Below are positions 33,877 to 48,541 of a DNA stretch of 64,000 nt, one piece after another (position 1 is the stretch's first letter; every line of letters starts with the position of its first letter). Position numbers and translations under genes: made by a program. The notes beneath the pieces were generated by a model, which made no database searches, was not told where the DNA came from, and saw nothing but the letters and a program-made list of their open reading frames with translations. Origin of the DNA: Heliocidaris erythrogramma (lineage: Eukaryota; Echinodermata; Echinoidea; Camarodonta; Echinometridae); NCBI GenBank assembly GCA_025617745.1, contig CM046855.1, positions 45,673,813-45,737,812 of the forward strand, written 5' to 3'.

Positions 33877-36800
33877 TGGTGGAACTTGAGTACGGCGTGG
33901 GAGCGCAACAGGGAGAGAGTGTGTGTGAGAGAGAGAGAGAGAGAAGGCAGGGACGGGGGAGGGGTGCGGTATAGTTCCGTTGTTTGGAAAAAGGGCAATT
34001 TTCGACACCTTTTTCACGATATTATTAATTTTCAAATTGCAAGGGCTTCCCCTCAACTGAACTAATTCAGATTTACCATTTGAGGATTAGAATGGTAATA
34101 TCACACTATGTTGATGTATCGTTTACTAGCACTGGGAACCACAAGAAACGAGCACTGGGAAGAAAATGACTTACACTGTCCCTAATTCGCATAATCATTA
34201 ATAACCTTTTGATAGTATCAATTTTTTACAGTAAAGAGACTTAATGTTGGAGAAGTGACATCGTTAATTTCAACGTGCTCACCTGTGTGACATAACCGGC
34301 CCCACGCTTCAAACAAACCCTTATAACATGGATCCCAGCCGTGTAAACAATGTAATACAAAATAAACATTTACAAAAGTCTAACTCTAATGGCCTTTTTG
34401 ACGAGAAGTGGTCAAATAATATTGTCCCATTGTTGTCCTCGATGAATGTTTTAAATTATATTATGATTATGTTGTGTTGATAAATGACTTGTTTTTCTAT
34501 GCAAAAGCGCAAACATGAAAGTCAAAACTTTGTTCCTGTTTGAGGAAAGAAGGAGCTACTCTGAAAGGCATTTTGGAGAATCAAATATGCAGTACACAGC
34601 TCTAGCGGAAAATTTGCACGTGTGAATTGCATCAACTGGTGGCTTATTTCTTGTTGAATATGGCTTTTTGTTGGTCCCTCTGTCAAGCACATCGCATAAG
34701 ATTGTAATGGCAGGGGCAAGGAGATTGAGAGAACGAAGCTTGTTCAAACCCTCTGAGGTCAGAGGTTATTATTCTGTTCGAATTACGTCGATGTTTGATC
34801 ATGAACATGGATTGCTTTGTTGGAAGATTTGCAGTCGAATGAGCCGTGACAGTGAACTGAAATTGAGATGGAAATGTGATTTCAACACGTGCGATGTTAC
34901 TTTATGCGGCAGTATCTAATGTACAATGTACTTATTGTTGACGACGTATGGTGTGAGAGTGGCATAGGGCGGGGCAGATGTCGAGTTATGACAGTGTTTT
35001 ATCGAAATCAGCACTGAACATAAGTTACATACAGATCAATAAATAATAAAGCTATATTACATACTGGACCTAAACCCAACTTACAGTTGTGTAAGTTGTA
35101 ACGTCCAAACATCAATGGAAAAGTACCATACGTGAAATAACATCCACACCAACATCCACAACAATAATACATGTATATATGGTGATAAGTGCCGTCTTAT
35201 TCGGCTTTAGCCTGGTGTACATACAAAAAAAGCATGGAAAATGTACACTGGATGGAGGGAACTATACTGGATAAAATTGGAGAGACCGATCTTTGAGAAA
35301 TGAGAAAGCCATCTCCCAAGCAGCTCCAAAACGGTACATCAATTGCTCTGGGCTAGTTTACTCTGCCGCGTTGCACATTACTTGAGAAAATGCTACATCC
35401 ATTCATGTTATTTGTTCGCATGGAGATAGAAGCCGCCCACTTCATTGTCTCGATTCAAATCAATTGGGAGGTATATCTGGTGTCACAAGAGACCGATTTG
35501 TCAGTAAGCCCACCTTAATCGGGGCGACGTGCCGATTTGCCGAACGTCCTATCGACGGAAAATGACGATAAAGAGTGGGCATCTTCAACACCCCCATTCG
35601 CATTCGTTCGTAAAGAGACCGGATAAAAACACAAAGTTAAAACACAAAACACATACCATCGGCTATAATTCCCTGAAAAAACTCAAAGTTAACGATAGCA
35701 TTTAGCGGGATCCATTCTCACAATCAAAACACACCAAAAAAAATATGCCATTAATGGAAGTTATGCTAATTTGTGCATAATTATCGGTACTCGTTAATTT
35801 CTTGGACAGCTGAACAATGCAAGAAGCATTGACAGTTCAATGCACAGCAAAAAGAATCGGTCATGTGCACAACTTTGATATGAAAATGAAATAAAAAACC
35901 AGTTAAATATCAATTGCGGCTACCTTTTAAAATGAAGAAAATGGATACAAAACTTCTCGTATTCCAAAGGTGGTGTTTACACTCAGAAAATACCCCCTTC
36001 CCCTTTATGCCCTAATGAAATACAGATATCACTAAGGATATCGCTAGTCCATAAACATATTCATGTTTTATCGGTGGTCCTCTTGAAAATCCTGTATAAA
36101 CAGATTTGGGCAAAAACATGGTCTTTGTCGGTCACGTTATTTATTTCATTTTAATCTGCAAATATTTGATTTCATACAATATGGTTTGGAGAGCTGGAGA
36201 AAAGATAAGTTTACTTTGGTGCAGTTTCCTATCGTGAAACATGGCCTTATATTCGTTGAGATGGCATGGGCAGAGATTAACCGAGATTATTACGCAAATA
36301 AATATACTTTATTTTACAGCCCAAGATTACAGACTTTACATAAATAACGTTACCAGCATATAATCATGATATAGACCTAGGTCAACCAAGCACTTCTTCG
36401 GAGGCTTCAAATGATGAAAATGAGTTTTCTGAAATAGTTGAAATATAGAGTGACTTATTTTCCACTGAATTGACAGTTATTTTGAATATAGGCTTTAAAC
36501 TTTAAAATAGTACGTGTATTGTTGCTGTTTTAACTTAGCCCTAAGACTTGGGTTTCATACAGAATATGGGAATATTCAATATCACGTGTGTTTTCTATGC
36601 CAAGATAGGCGTGGTACTAGCTAGAATTTCATTTCAAAACATGGCTACTATTTTAAAACAACTGGGAAGTGATAGTTTCTCATAGGTCACCGAAACCATG
36701 TCAGGTGGTCGTGTATGTACCTCGAGTTCACTCCCGCACATGGAATATAGGCTCTTTTATTCCATGTTTCTTCTCCGTGATACAGAAAAGAAGTCACGGC

Positions 36801-37676
36801 GTGACATATGACACACCCATCATGCCCATGCACCAGAACATGGGTAAAACAACTGCCATGACTGCTGTTACTCGATCTCCCACAAGTCAGACAAAACATG
36901 ACTTCTTGAACAAAAACAGGACTCTAAACTCCCCAAGACCACGCAGAGCCAAACATTCTTTTCACAAGCAGTTGTGGCACTGTAACCTGGTAACACCTTC
37001 ACAGAAGCTTGTTTAATCACTGAAATCCTAAACATAACTTTGCAATTAGAGAACGACTCCACAGGTAGTTGTTTTGTTTAAATTAACATTTATCTCACTC
37101 CGCTATCTGTATCTGTCCCCTCTCTTCTTTGCCTCATATATTCCCACACAAACTACAGGCATTCTTTGTAGAATGTTTACAAGAAACACATTTCCACCCT
37201 AGTTTATCATGAAAAATTACTGGTTTCCAAACACAAAAATACTGATTTCAGCATCTATAAAATCGAATGTTATTAAGGTAAAGGTGGTACTAGTTCTGGG
37301 ATAAACATGTTGCAGGAATATGTCAAGAAAAAGACATTAGCATGTCAACCAATCTCCCCTCCCTGATTATCTCTTCGAGACTCTTTTCAAGGGGGTCAAG
37401 CTAAACTGGTACGCACCGTGCACATTATATTCCAAAAGGAGACAATGGTTTTGTAGCAGCTTTCCAATAAAAGTTGGGCTTTTAAAGAGCTTCTCCTCAA
37501 AAAACGACCTCCATCATTCGACAAAAGCCGTTCTCCTAATGGGGCTCTTCTGCGAATAGTCCTTCGGTTTGATAGTTTATGTTCTTACTTTATCACAAAG
37601 GCACAAAAGATAGCGTTTCTTTTTCAAGAACTCACAGATATAAATGTTCGGTAATTACGCCTCTCAGTCATACCCA

Positions 37677-37770
37677 AGTCACACCGCCAAACCGACTCCA
37701 AACCCACCGGTAATCGACAAAATCTTCATGTAATTTTTTGTTCGGTCCTACGTCCGTCTATTGTCGGTCT
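37677..37770 (+). repeat. dispersed repeat, copy 1 (relative at 57660-57760)
   Basis: AGTCACACCGCCAAACCGAC, then CTCCAAACC, and later ATGTAATTTTTTGTTCGGTC are shared, with substitutions, with 57660-57760. The family is not recognised. A MITE abuts it on the right. Confidence 0.5.
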
Positions 37771-37930
37771 GGACCCGTTTCATAAAACTTTTCCATCAAA
37801 CTTTTCCATCAATGACAAGTTACAATAATTGTTATAAGCTACTGAAATCTTTGAATTGATTGGCTGAGAGCGAATTTGTCAAAGAAATGAGGCAGTTTTT
37901 ATTGATAACAAGTTTTATGAAACGGGGTCC
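37771..37930. mobile_element. MITE with GTTTCATAAAACTT ends
   Basis: The inverted ends are GGACCCGTTTCATAAAACTT at the left and the complement of AGTTTTATGAAACGGGGTCC at the right, 160 bp in all. The interior contains GACAAGTTACAATAATTGTT and ATTGGCTGAGAGCGAATTTG. No target duplication could be resolved. Confidence 0.65.
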
Positions 37931-38986
37931 TGATGTCAGTCTTGCCGATGGGACTGGATACACTTTACGGTGCATGAAATGGAGGTGCATTATTACGTCA
38001 AATAGCCGCGACAGTCCACAAATGACCTTACGGCTTCATGATCACGTGTCGGGCTATATGCATAATGACCCGATTACGCCATGTGTATGGTATGTATTGT
38101 GAATGCGTAGTGTGACGATATGGAGTCGAGAAATTGTACGAAAGCGGCGAGACAGAACAAGGTTAATTAATGAAGTGCATCGTGTATTCGAGATATGTGA
38201 ATTAAGAATGTAAAGCTAATATTTAAAAATGAGATATGGCTGCCTATTTAAGCTATCTAAAACAACAAACCGATGTACCATAACCACTTCAGAAGGAGTC
38301 ATTTCAAACTGAACTTTACATCAAACGATTTTTTTTTTAATGAAATCACGGAATCAATAGAAAATGCATTTGTTCTTCAAGAATGAATTTAATGGACAAT
38401 ATCCTTTATTTATCGTCAAAATAATGTTTGTATATATCGTATGTGATCATTGCTATATCAGGCATATCTTGGAAGTTTAGATAGCTCCATGGGGTTACTA
38501 CAATGTCAACAGATAATCACGCACAATATTGAAAACCATAATCACAAGCAATGTCACTGTTACTATGATAATTGGCAATGTTTTTTGTAATCATTTGAAT
38601 GATAATGGCAAACTAAATTATATATTAATCTTTGAATAGGGTTATTGCCTTGATGATTCCGAATTTGTATTTTGGTCGATAAATGTGGGTATTGCCTTTG
38701 CTTTCAACAGAATGGTGACATGTGAGCGGCTGTCGAATCTCAAAGCTGAAGCCGCGTAATTTTCTTAGGATTTGCCTTGATTTCGGCACCTGGAAGCCTG
38801 CATGATGACAGACGGATATACCAAGGTATCTATATCATCGACATCTAGGCCATCGGAGAAAAGGAAAGAGAAACGGGGTGGCGAGGGAGAGATGCATATA
38901 TTGGAGTTTGATAGTGAGATAGAGATAGAAATAAAAGAAACAGACAGACAAGCAAGTATAGGGATAGACAGAAAGAGAATATTTAA

Positions 38987-38988
<2 letters not shown>

Positions 38989-39028
<40 letters not shown>
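38989..39028. repeat. (AT)20 microsatellite
   Basis: Twenty uninterrupted AT units lie inside a purine-rich stretch (38850-39070). Longer open frames across it are artefacts. Confidence 0.95.
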
Positions 39029-39029
<1 letters not shown>

Positions 39030-39031
<2 letters not shown>

Positions 39032-42000
39032 GGGAGAAAGAGAGAGAATTAATTATGGGGGTACTAGGAGAGAGATCAGAGTGGACATGGCCACAACATT
39101 GATACAGCAGCATAGATTTACATGGGTTTTTCTTGCAAACGTGTGGGAATACAATACGTTAGAAGTAATTTACAATAAGTTTATGTGGAATACAGCACTG
39201 TTTAATCTTATATGATCATGATAAATAAGGGGAAAATAATAGGTAAAAACGAAATGAAGAGGTTTTATGATGTGCAGAGCGGAGGCGGTGCACTCTTATA
39301 TAAAGTTCGTTGACCTATATCAGTATTATGGCTATAGTTTCGTTCATGTCTTTCTCGAAAGAAAAACTCGACTGTTTGTTCCCAAACCATCAAACACACA
39401 GATACCACTGATAAATACCGATTGCATTCAAGGTTCACCCACAAATCGCGTAAACTAATTTGCAATGGCAAAAGGAAAGAAGTCTGTGCATCTAGACTTA
39501 GATAATGATTTTTTTTTAAATAGTTTTTTATAAAGCGCGTACCACATTATGATGTAATTTCTCTATGTGCTTCCAAAATGTTTCGAAAATTATTTTTGGT
39601 AGTTATGTATCATTGCATATCATATATCATATCCAGGCAATGCCATTCACAATTTTCACATACATTTAATTACTCCTAAACTTTTCTAGTCATCACACAA
39701 ATCCCTTCCGAGTTTTATTTGTTTCGTCGTTGTTACGACAAAGCTGATACCGAACTAATGGCGTCGTTTCAGAACATAGCACAGAGCTACAAAACCACAA
39801 AAGTTGAGCATTATTTTTCATCAAATTCTCAAAAAAGCAAATAAAGTCAGTGTTGTTATTCATGAAAAAAGAAGGGTGAACTTTTACGATTGCGACGCTC
39901 GTTATGTTTAAGACTTTTTTTTCCTTAAGGTCTTTTCATTCTCTTTTTAAACGAACTATATATTCTTTCCAGGCTCTCCGACTATTGCAAACATAATTAT
40001 CACAGACGTCTAGCACCACTCCCTTTCTTTACTATTTTTTTGCTTTTCAATCCCTCGATAATTATAATACATATATTATTGAATAGGAAGTGAATGTCAG
40101 GATTTATTGACGTAACGTTCGGGATAAACATTATGTTCACCTGCATTTAATTCTTACCACGCTTGAGTCATTATAGTCCCTCGTATTTTATAGTCTTAAT
40201 TGTTCGTAAAGTTGGATGGGTGAATAATTGTACAGAAAGTTTTCCAATCAAATTGGTGCGGTTGAATTAGAGAGAAAATAACAGCCTCGCTATTCATTAC
40301 TCAAAAGAAAAACATGAGAGAGAGAGAGAGAGAGGGAGAGAGAGAGAGAGAGAGAGAGAGTTATTCAGCACTATCAGTGAATGAACAAATATATATTTAC
40401 AATTCGTTTCGGAAATCATGACATCAAATTAAATTTGTTACGGGTTAAAAATACATAGATTTATTGGGGTATTTTCTTTTTTTATATGAAAAGGCTTAAT
40501 TCTATGAAGATATTTACCGTACATGTTTAAACGCACTTCTTACTTTATAATTCAGAATTATTTTGAGACTTAAAATTTAGCAAGAAAAGCAGAGGGAAAT
40601 TCATATGTAATACGAATATTACTTTCCTACTGTACGAAATCGGGTGAAGACTGCATACATATGCAGTTGCTAGGACCACAGATTCAAATCATGAAAAGAA
40701 CTTTATATTCAAGTCCTGGAAAACGCTGTAATTTGGTTTATTATGATTCCATGTACTTTTGTGTGCTTTAGTATATTCACAAATTCACAATCGGTATTAC
40801 GAGCAACAACCATGACAACGAGGGGGTGGAGGTATTTATTAATCACGGTTGAATCAATATGAAATCTCAATTAATTAGTCATCATGCACACTTGACTTCT
40901 TCTTTCATCTATTTTGTTTTTTCATGAGGAAATGAGCTGTCATAATCTAACAATGGATACTAATGCACAAGGGATTTTTTTCTTCAACTGACTCAATATA
41001 GAACTAGAAGTTGCCCTACCTTCATGTACAAATCTCATGTTCCATTCTGTGTAAGGTCCAACAAGTGTCATTGAAATGTCTTGTTGTTAAAAGTACATCA
41101 ATATATTTCGGTATTAGTTTATAATTTAGAACAAAAAATCAAAAACGTTCCTCTTTCCATTTATTTTATCCTTTGGTTTCGTTTTCAGTTCAAAATGCCA
41201 ACATGCAACATTTTTGTTTTTGCAGAAATTCATATTTTATCATTTCATCTATTGAATGATTAAGTTATCATGTTGATAAATAAATAAACTCTGTTCGTAA
41301 AGAATACAAATTTAAATACTTGTGTCTCGTCTTTTTTTTTTTACAAAGTTAGGAGCAAAAATGTATTATCTGTAATGTGCCTTTTACATTTACACGAAAG
41401 TTAGGGTAATGTTGAGCGAGGCGAAAATGTAAATCCATAAAATCACAAGTTTATGCAGCCTACGTCATTCTTCCAATGTATGTACAAGAAACTATGTAGG
41501 GATGAAGATGATTCAATAACATTTTTTTTTTAAATCACAATTTATCCGTTCCGCACTGCTTCCACAGATCAAGGACGTCCAACAATTTACATTGTCTCAT
41601 TGTTGCGATACAGTTCATCCTATCAAACTTCCTGTACAAATTTACTCAGCCAAGAAGTTGGGTTTTTTTTTTTGCTTTCCAATCACTCTGCTCAAAAAGA
41701 CTTTGTCCACTTAATCCCAATCTGGATTAGCCTTAATTTACAATCAATGGAAATTCATTTAGCAACCTATCGATCATGTTAAAAAAAGGTCCATTTTGAT
41801 GGCATTAAACTTATGTAAGCGAAGATCGTTCATTTTGGCAAGCAATTCATAAAATCAATCCTCGGGAGTTAGGAGTTGGGGCAGGGGCCAGTTGCCTACC
41901 CCTCCCAATAGCTTTGGGATTAAATGTGTATCCTATTGAGAGGACACCTCATTAATTCACCCCCCCCCCAAAAAAAAAAAAAAAAAAAAAAAAAAAATAA

Positions 42001-44600
42001 ATAAATAAATAAATAAAAAATAAAAAAATAAAATGAACACATATTCCTAACAGACAACTGTATTTAAAAACTACTTCGTTGGGATGAGTGTGTGCTGCCT
42101 TACAAATACCAGTATTATGTGAAATTCAATTTGACGGCTGATTTCTTTTTCATAAATTGAATTGAATAGCAAGAAATTGCACAGAACTTGTAAATTTGGG
42201 ATACATTTCATTATGATAAATCGCATTTGTTGATAAGGGGACTAAGAATGAGGCCTATATCATTTACGCCGATATAGGCTTTAAGCACCACAGATACATG
42301 TATATTCGATGTGCCCCCTTTATTTTTCGATTCAATCTTACTCTGTTTCTCTTTTCATATAATTATCCTCCTTTCATTCATTACTCTCTATCTTTCTGTC
42401 TTCTTCTCTCTTTCTCTTACCTCCTCTCTTTATCTCTATATGTTATCTTCAATGCAGTATGGTTTTCATCTACTGCGGGCTCTCATGCTTTCCTATGTCT
42501 GGATCATATGAAGATCTGAAAACAATTTCCTTACTTCCTCCAATACAACGCTCCCATGCCACAAACTTTCTTTTTTTTAAATGCATATAGTATGCCAAGA
42601 ATATATTCAACATTTCTTATCATTCTATCAGGAACTTTTAGCAGGAGACCCGTGTCAGATTATAATATTATATTGGTGACTATTATTATAAGGGTACATG
42701 TTGTCTGGAAATAAAATCAGTTCTCACTCATTTTCCTTCAAGCATTAAATTTTTGATCAAAAACGCCAATTCGAATTGAAAGTCAACAAGCAACTTCACG
42801 CACATCATAACACATATATACACAATTACAACATTTAACAACATTAATGATGTTGTGGGGTACATCAGTTTTACCTCCAGTTTAAACACCTTTACGGCGT
42901 CTTTTGGAGGATATCAACCAAGTACCAAGTACCAAGTAAGTACATTTTCTATGCACTATTCTTTCAAGATCGCTTCGCCGCCACTACTACAATCTTCGAG
43001 AATTTTGCTTGGAAAGGGAACCGCACTCACCACAGATTTAATCTGGCTCTCCGACGAAGACTATCATTCGAGGTCGACTTCCAACTGGATAAAGTCACAT
43101 AGTCAAACACTCGTTTGGTAAAACAACCGCAAGTTCGACGAAAGCGAGAACGAAGATCAGCTCGTAAACTCGAACATTCCACATCTGCGTGTGGATCGTG
43201 GTATAAAGCTATTTTACCGAATACTGTATTCACAATGCAAAACTGACAAAACTGGCGGCTTTATTCGCATCCGTTCAGGCATATCCAACGAAATTTAGAC
43301 TGGCTCTAAAAAGTACCTGAGGCCTTCATGTTTTCTTCTACCTATTCACGCTTCAGCCCTCGGTTTGAAAAGGCTCAGAAATTCGTGGTATCTTTCTCTT
43401 TTGACTGTACATGGACAACCGATTATATATGCCCCTTTATAATCCGTTTGAGAGGGATAATGTCTCCCGTACCACAACTTTAATCCTTATTCTTCGGCAT
43501 TCTACCGACATTTACTTAAAGCCGTAAACGTGCTTATTTTACTTTAAAAATCCGAATTCCTGAAATTTCTTGGCCTGTGTTTACCCTTTTTTCAAAATGA
43601 AAACCTTATGTCATACATTGACTTTGCGTGTTTACAAAAACATATGCGTAGTGGTCGTCAAATGATTAAATCTCGAGGCAGTTTCGTCGCCTTTTGGGGT
43701 GTAATTTGGCGTAAATCACTTTGGTTCTCGGTCCCTAACCGAATATCTTCTGACCATAACCATTGATATAACCCAAACCACAATGATTAATGCCGAAAAT
43801 CGGCAGATTAAATTTTACTCAAAGCAAAGTCCGACAGGTGTGAAGAATGAAAATAAACAGCAAGCAGATCCAAAGAGATGTAATTCTTTGGCGATCAGGT
43901 AATAATCGATCACGTTTCCACTACCAAGTAGACCATTGCATCACTGTATTTGGCTAATGCATAATTTGTCTAGACCAATATGATTACGATATTGAGAAGG
44001 GTCATGAGGCTAAGCACCACATGGAGGGCGAGGGTGTATTGGTTTAAACTGTCGGTGTTAACAGACCAGTTTACATCTTGCACCTCAACAAGCGTGACAA
44101 GTCGGACGCACAAGGGTTATGTCACTATCAATATTGACAAAAGTCATATATACTTTCAGAGCACTTGTATTGCAAACAGAATCGAAGCCATCGAATACAG
44201 ATTTTGATGACATAGTAATAATACTGATGAATATACAACGTTGCAATTAGCTATTTCCATCTCTCCATTTTTCTTCCTCAGCCTAGTTATTTGCTTTTAA
44301 TCACTTCTCCCTATTCACTATTCTTTCTGTTTCATTATGAGCATGGGCGTAGACACCCTTCATAAGGCCAGTTTCGTAATGTACGCACAGACCTTTAAAC
44401 CCGATTACGTAATCGGAGGGTTGGACAAACAACGGTGACTGGCGGTGCGAAGCGGCTATTGTACATCATGTTTCACTGTGCAACTACTGCCCTTTCGCTA
44501 ATGAACTGTTTGTTGCATTATTTGAACAGATTATTGACGGATGAGATGGAGGGAAATTCAAAATGAAAGTTTGGATATCTTTTTCAACAGACTATTTAAT
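39030..44600. other. intergenic stretch with simple repeats
   Basis: It contains a GA microsatellite (40316-40360) and a C10 run followed by about 28 A and AAAT repeats (41960-42034). The latter could be the tail of a retroposon whose body I do not recognise. Nothing else supportable. Confidence 0.5.
40316..40360 (+). repeat. (GA)n microsatellite
   Basis: GA repeats with a single interrupting G. Confidence 0.95.
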
Positions 44601-44612
44601 ATTTCTAGCGTA

Positions 44613-44747
44613 CTAACGGTTCAAACAAAGGTCGGAAAATGGGAAAACACTCAGCTTGTTGAATCCCACGGTAGAATCTCCTCTTTCTCGAAGAAAATCT
44701 TGTAAATTCTTCACACTAAACTTGTCAAAAGACAGTAAGGAAGCCAT
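44613..44747 (-). pseudogene. possible 5' fragment of a SAP-like multicopy gene family
   Basis: The ATG at 44747 opens 44 codons: MASLLSFDKFSVKNLQDFLR, then ERGDSTVGFNKL, and stops at 44613. The pattern 'L..F.V..L..FLR.RG....G.NK.....LC' resembles the helix-turn-helix start of SAP-like domains, with the expected leucine/cysteine spacing at the end (DLCLN). Nothing downstream continues the protein, so it looks like a lone first exon or a broken copy. The name rests on pattern similarity only. Confidence 0.3.
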
Positions 44748-47700
44748 CAAAACAAACTCAAAAGTTGAGCAAGGTAATCGTAGACTTATAGTGAAAATAC
44801 TACTGAAATAAAAATACGAGGTAACGGAAATCGGCGCGGAGCAATACCAAAAGCACGAATCCAATATTAGCTTGGCCAACCTGGTTACTATTACCAAGCA
44901 TTACGTCATTGCGCTCGCATCGCCGAAAATGGAGAATGAAGGGCGGGGGGGGGGGGGGGGTATGAATAGACCTTCCCCAATCTTAATTAGATACTGTGCA
45001 TGTCTACGCTATGTTTAGCGGTTTTGCTTAAAATTACATTTCCATGCATCATTTTCATTACTTTATTATTAAATTTAATTCAGAGCATGAAAATACATGT
45101 GGACAAACAATTTCTAAAAGTTAATGAAGTGGGATTATAATAGGCGACAGCACTATGCAATTATTTAGAAATCGTGTAAAAATTTGAACAGAATCTTTAA
45201 ACAAGCACGAAAACCCAATTCTGTTTCCTCTCCGTCATCATACGAAACACCTCTATAATTGCAATTCATGTTTGCTCATTCAGAGTTGTTTAACTGTTTG
45301 TATTCATCTTTAACCTAATTAAGAATGTTTGACAAGTATATTGTGCAAAACCATACCAGCACTGAAATATTTCAGCTATGTATTCCGCTTGTACTCATAA
45401 ACGGAAGTCAAAAGTCAAGGAAAAAATGTGACCGATTTTCAGAATAGGCAAGGAACTAAAATTGCATCGAATTCCGGAAAGAATATACTGCACTGATCCA
45501 CTGAAGACTGATATTGATGCAAGAGTGCAGATATAATTTCTTTTTTTCTAGAAAGGTCTTTCTAAATCACTGCTGAATACCACGTAATAATGTATACACA
45601 CGAAGATGAATACATATACGCTTAGATACCAATACAAAATACATTGAAATCATTGTCTGAAATGCTTATCTCTGCCTCTTCTCTAAAATAAAGTCGCTTT
45701 AACACCTGAACAAACATATTGTATTAGTCCACCCGATACAGACGTCATTAATGTGGGTTAAATCAAGCATGTACACCTACATCAAATTCGATTGACCCAA
45801 AATAATGAGCACTGGTCGTTATTACGAAACAAATTTTGTCTTCATTTATATATAGGGGTCATATTTCGGTTACGAGTCTGCCCTTTTTTGTATATCCAGA
45901 AAAGATATTCATCCTTGGAGAGTAAGCAACTTTTTACAGATAAATTGCACATCCAAGACATTCGTCCAGCCAAAGCAAAGCCTTAATCATTAAATACATA
46001 TCGGAGAAGAAATCACAGAACAATGTTTTAATCTGCCTGTGTGTCTGCTTCAACGTGAATTCAAACTACTCCTACCCAGTTTTTCTCTCTTACCCTCGCT
46101 GTATATGTATTAAATTCTCATTTGATACATACTTCTATTTCCCTACGGGAGATCAGTCCACAGTGTGGTATAGTGATTAAGCAAATGAGGGGATTATCCA
46201 ACTACTAAACAAAGAAGTGTGTGAAGAAAAGACCACAACTGTGGTAAAAAGAAATGCTTCCTACACAGTGTGTTTTTACACACACACACAGTCTTGTATT
46301 GCTTTATTTCCGAGGACAAGTATTGTTCCTCTATTGTTCCTCCGTCCTCGGACAGTCGACGGAATAAAGCACAAATTCATTGTTCGACGTTCGAGGACTA
46401 TTGTCCGGCTTCCGAGGACCATTGTTGTCATTATTTTTTTTTGTTCTCTGTCCGAAAATATCCTCGGACATACTGCTAAACACGCCCAACACACACCCAC
46501 ACACCCACACGTGGTGTGATTAAGATGCTCGCGATACCACAGTACCCCACATTCTGGATAAAGTGTTCGTTATTTTCAACATTATGAATGTATTCCGAAT
46601 CAACTTTGTAGTGTCCAAACTCCATGTTTCTCTCTGAGTCCACAGTGTAAAAGCAGTGTGATCACATAGTTAAAAAAGAACAGCACTTTACCAAATAGCA
46701 AAGTTTTGTCAAATTGTATGTGAGATACACCTTTTTTCCAACGGGGCAAGCATTTAACAGTTTCAATTAGCTGATCTACTGCAAGATCAGGCCCCTCCTT
46801 TGAGTGTAATTTAAGTTATTTATCATGTTTATTATATAGAAGCTCCTTGGAACATATCCATTAGTAGGAGTATACCTCACTATAAATGTTTGCTCGTAAA
46901 GAGGATACGAATCAAATTAGAATATGGGCAAAATGATTGTGGGTATATCTTCTTCGTAAGTTAATTAGGTCGATGCATATAAATCCAATTTATTTCGCGT
47001 AAGACCGTTAAGTGATTAGGATATATTGGGGATGCATAGAGCCTGGGAGATATGTTTACAACCATGTAGGCTACATCGGGAAAAGAAAGATTGGTTGCAT
47101 TATAGCGTCGGAGGAGAAATGTTTCATCGCCTACTTCAAGTGTAAGCATGGCAATTACATAAAGCAAGATATGATCATTTATTCATATCCTTGGAATGTA
47201 AAAAGAACACTTTTAAACATTGAATCTGAAAGAAAGTGAGAAAGTTTGCCAGACGTATAGTCGAACTTGCACGTTCCTACGTGAACAATATCGCTCCCTC
47301 GTGACACATTCCAGAATTGATATGCGAAAAAATAAAAATTAAAATTAAGGAGAATCTTGCTGCAAATTTGAATTCCAAAGGAGTCTGTTAACCCAGAAAA
47401 CATATCTCACGCGACATGCGATATGAATGGCGTGATAAATGCCACCAAAATTGCACTATGCACCAAGTACATGCAATATTTCGTTTTATAGAGGTTAAAA
47501 AAGGACGTCTTAGATTTCACGGGGTTTCAAGGCAGTCAATCGTGCTTATTTTAGTACTGAAACTGAAATACAACGAGGGAGATGGGCTGGTACAACTTAC
47601 ATACGGACGGAGTATTTTATCAAGTTATAGAAACAACTGAAAATGAAAAGGAACATCAATGTACCAGCGTCCCAATATTTCAATAGACTGCTGTAAATAT

Positions 47701-48541
47701 GGACACCCCTTATCGAAATAACGTCTGTGTCAACATCGCAATAATCATTCTGATTCTGCCTTACCACAATTTTTCTTGATAACACATGTGGATTACATGA
47801 TGCATCAGTACATTTATTGAATGATAAGCACACTATAATTGCCCCTTCACTTTTAGAGACGTGCCATCCGAATATTCTGCTTCAGCTAAATGGCATCGGC
47901 TATCTTATGCGTCATTTGCTACATATATCTTTTCATTAGTATTTCATACATAATCGTAAATGTATATTTAGACATGTAATCCAACAGTGGAATGATAATG
48001 TTTGCCTACTTTGCATGATATTTTCAAATAGATAAGCATCTACGAAGGATCAACACAGTACATGTGTTACATTGGGATATTCGTTTGCTGACATGCATAA
48101 CACCAAAGCACACACTTTGGACATATTGAATGGAAAACGGTCTGCTCTAGGCTACCAGGGTGTTATTACTCGTCCAACCGTGCGTATCAGCTATCAGTAT
48201 AGAGAATGGCAGGACCGTGTCTAATTAAAAGCCTCACCTATTATGACGAGTAAATTATTTTCAACACTTGATACTCGAATTCCGCCAGTTGTTCCATCGT
48301 CTGACAGGATCAACATAGTTGTTAATTCCTCAGTTCACACTTCGTCTCCATGTTTCCTAATTTAATTTGCTCTGAACAATGAAATAATTTCATATCTGCC
48401 ACGATGTCGATGTTTTTTAATTATTTTTTTTTGTACAACATTCTTTCGGTTCTATTGATGCAGTCGTGCTATTAGCATGGACGAGTTTTTTTCATATTCA
48501 GGGCTAATATCGATATCGTATCGTCACATGACCCACCATCA
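44748..48541. other. intergenic stretch
   Basis: It has a G tract at 44943-44960 and, at 46305-46470, several copies of CCGAGGAC/GTCCTCGG in both orientations beside AC-rich DNA. The rest holds nothing that I can support. Confidence 0.45.

Larger units (their letters stand above)
32481..37770. other. upstream intergenic stretch
   Basis: It holds the X-box at 33863, a GA microsatellite at 33927-33944 and a small triple repeat of CCTAAGACTT (33590-33612). Two adjacent plus-strand ORFs of about 120 codons (32487 and 32880) have ATG starts but no recognisable domain. I see nothing supportable from about 34000 to 37670. Confidence 0.45.

Noticed and set aside
36669-37016. 115-codon plus-strand ORF
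   Set aside because: No recognised domain; both strands are open here, and the length is within chance expectation for a 64-kb window.
38802-39215. 137-codon ORF
   Set aside because: Runs through the (AT)20 microsatellite and purine-rich low-complexity DNA.
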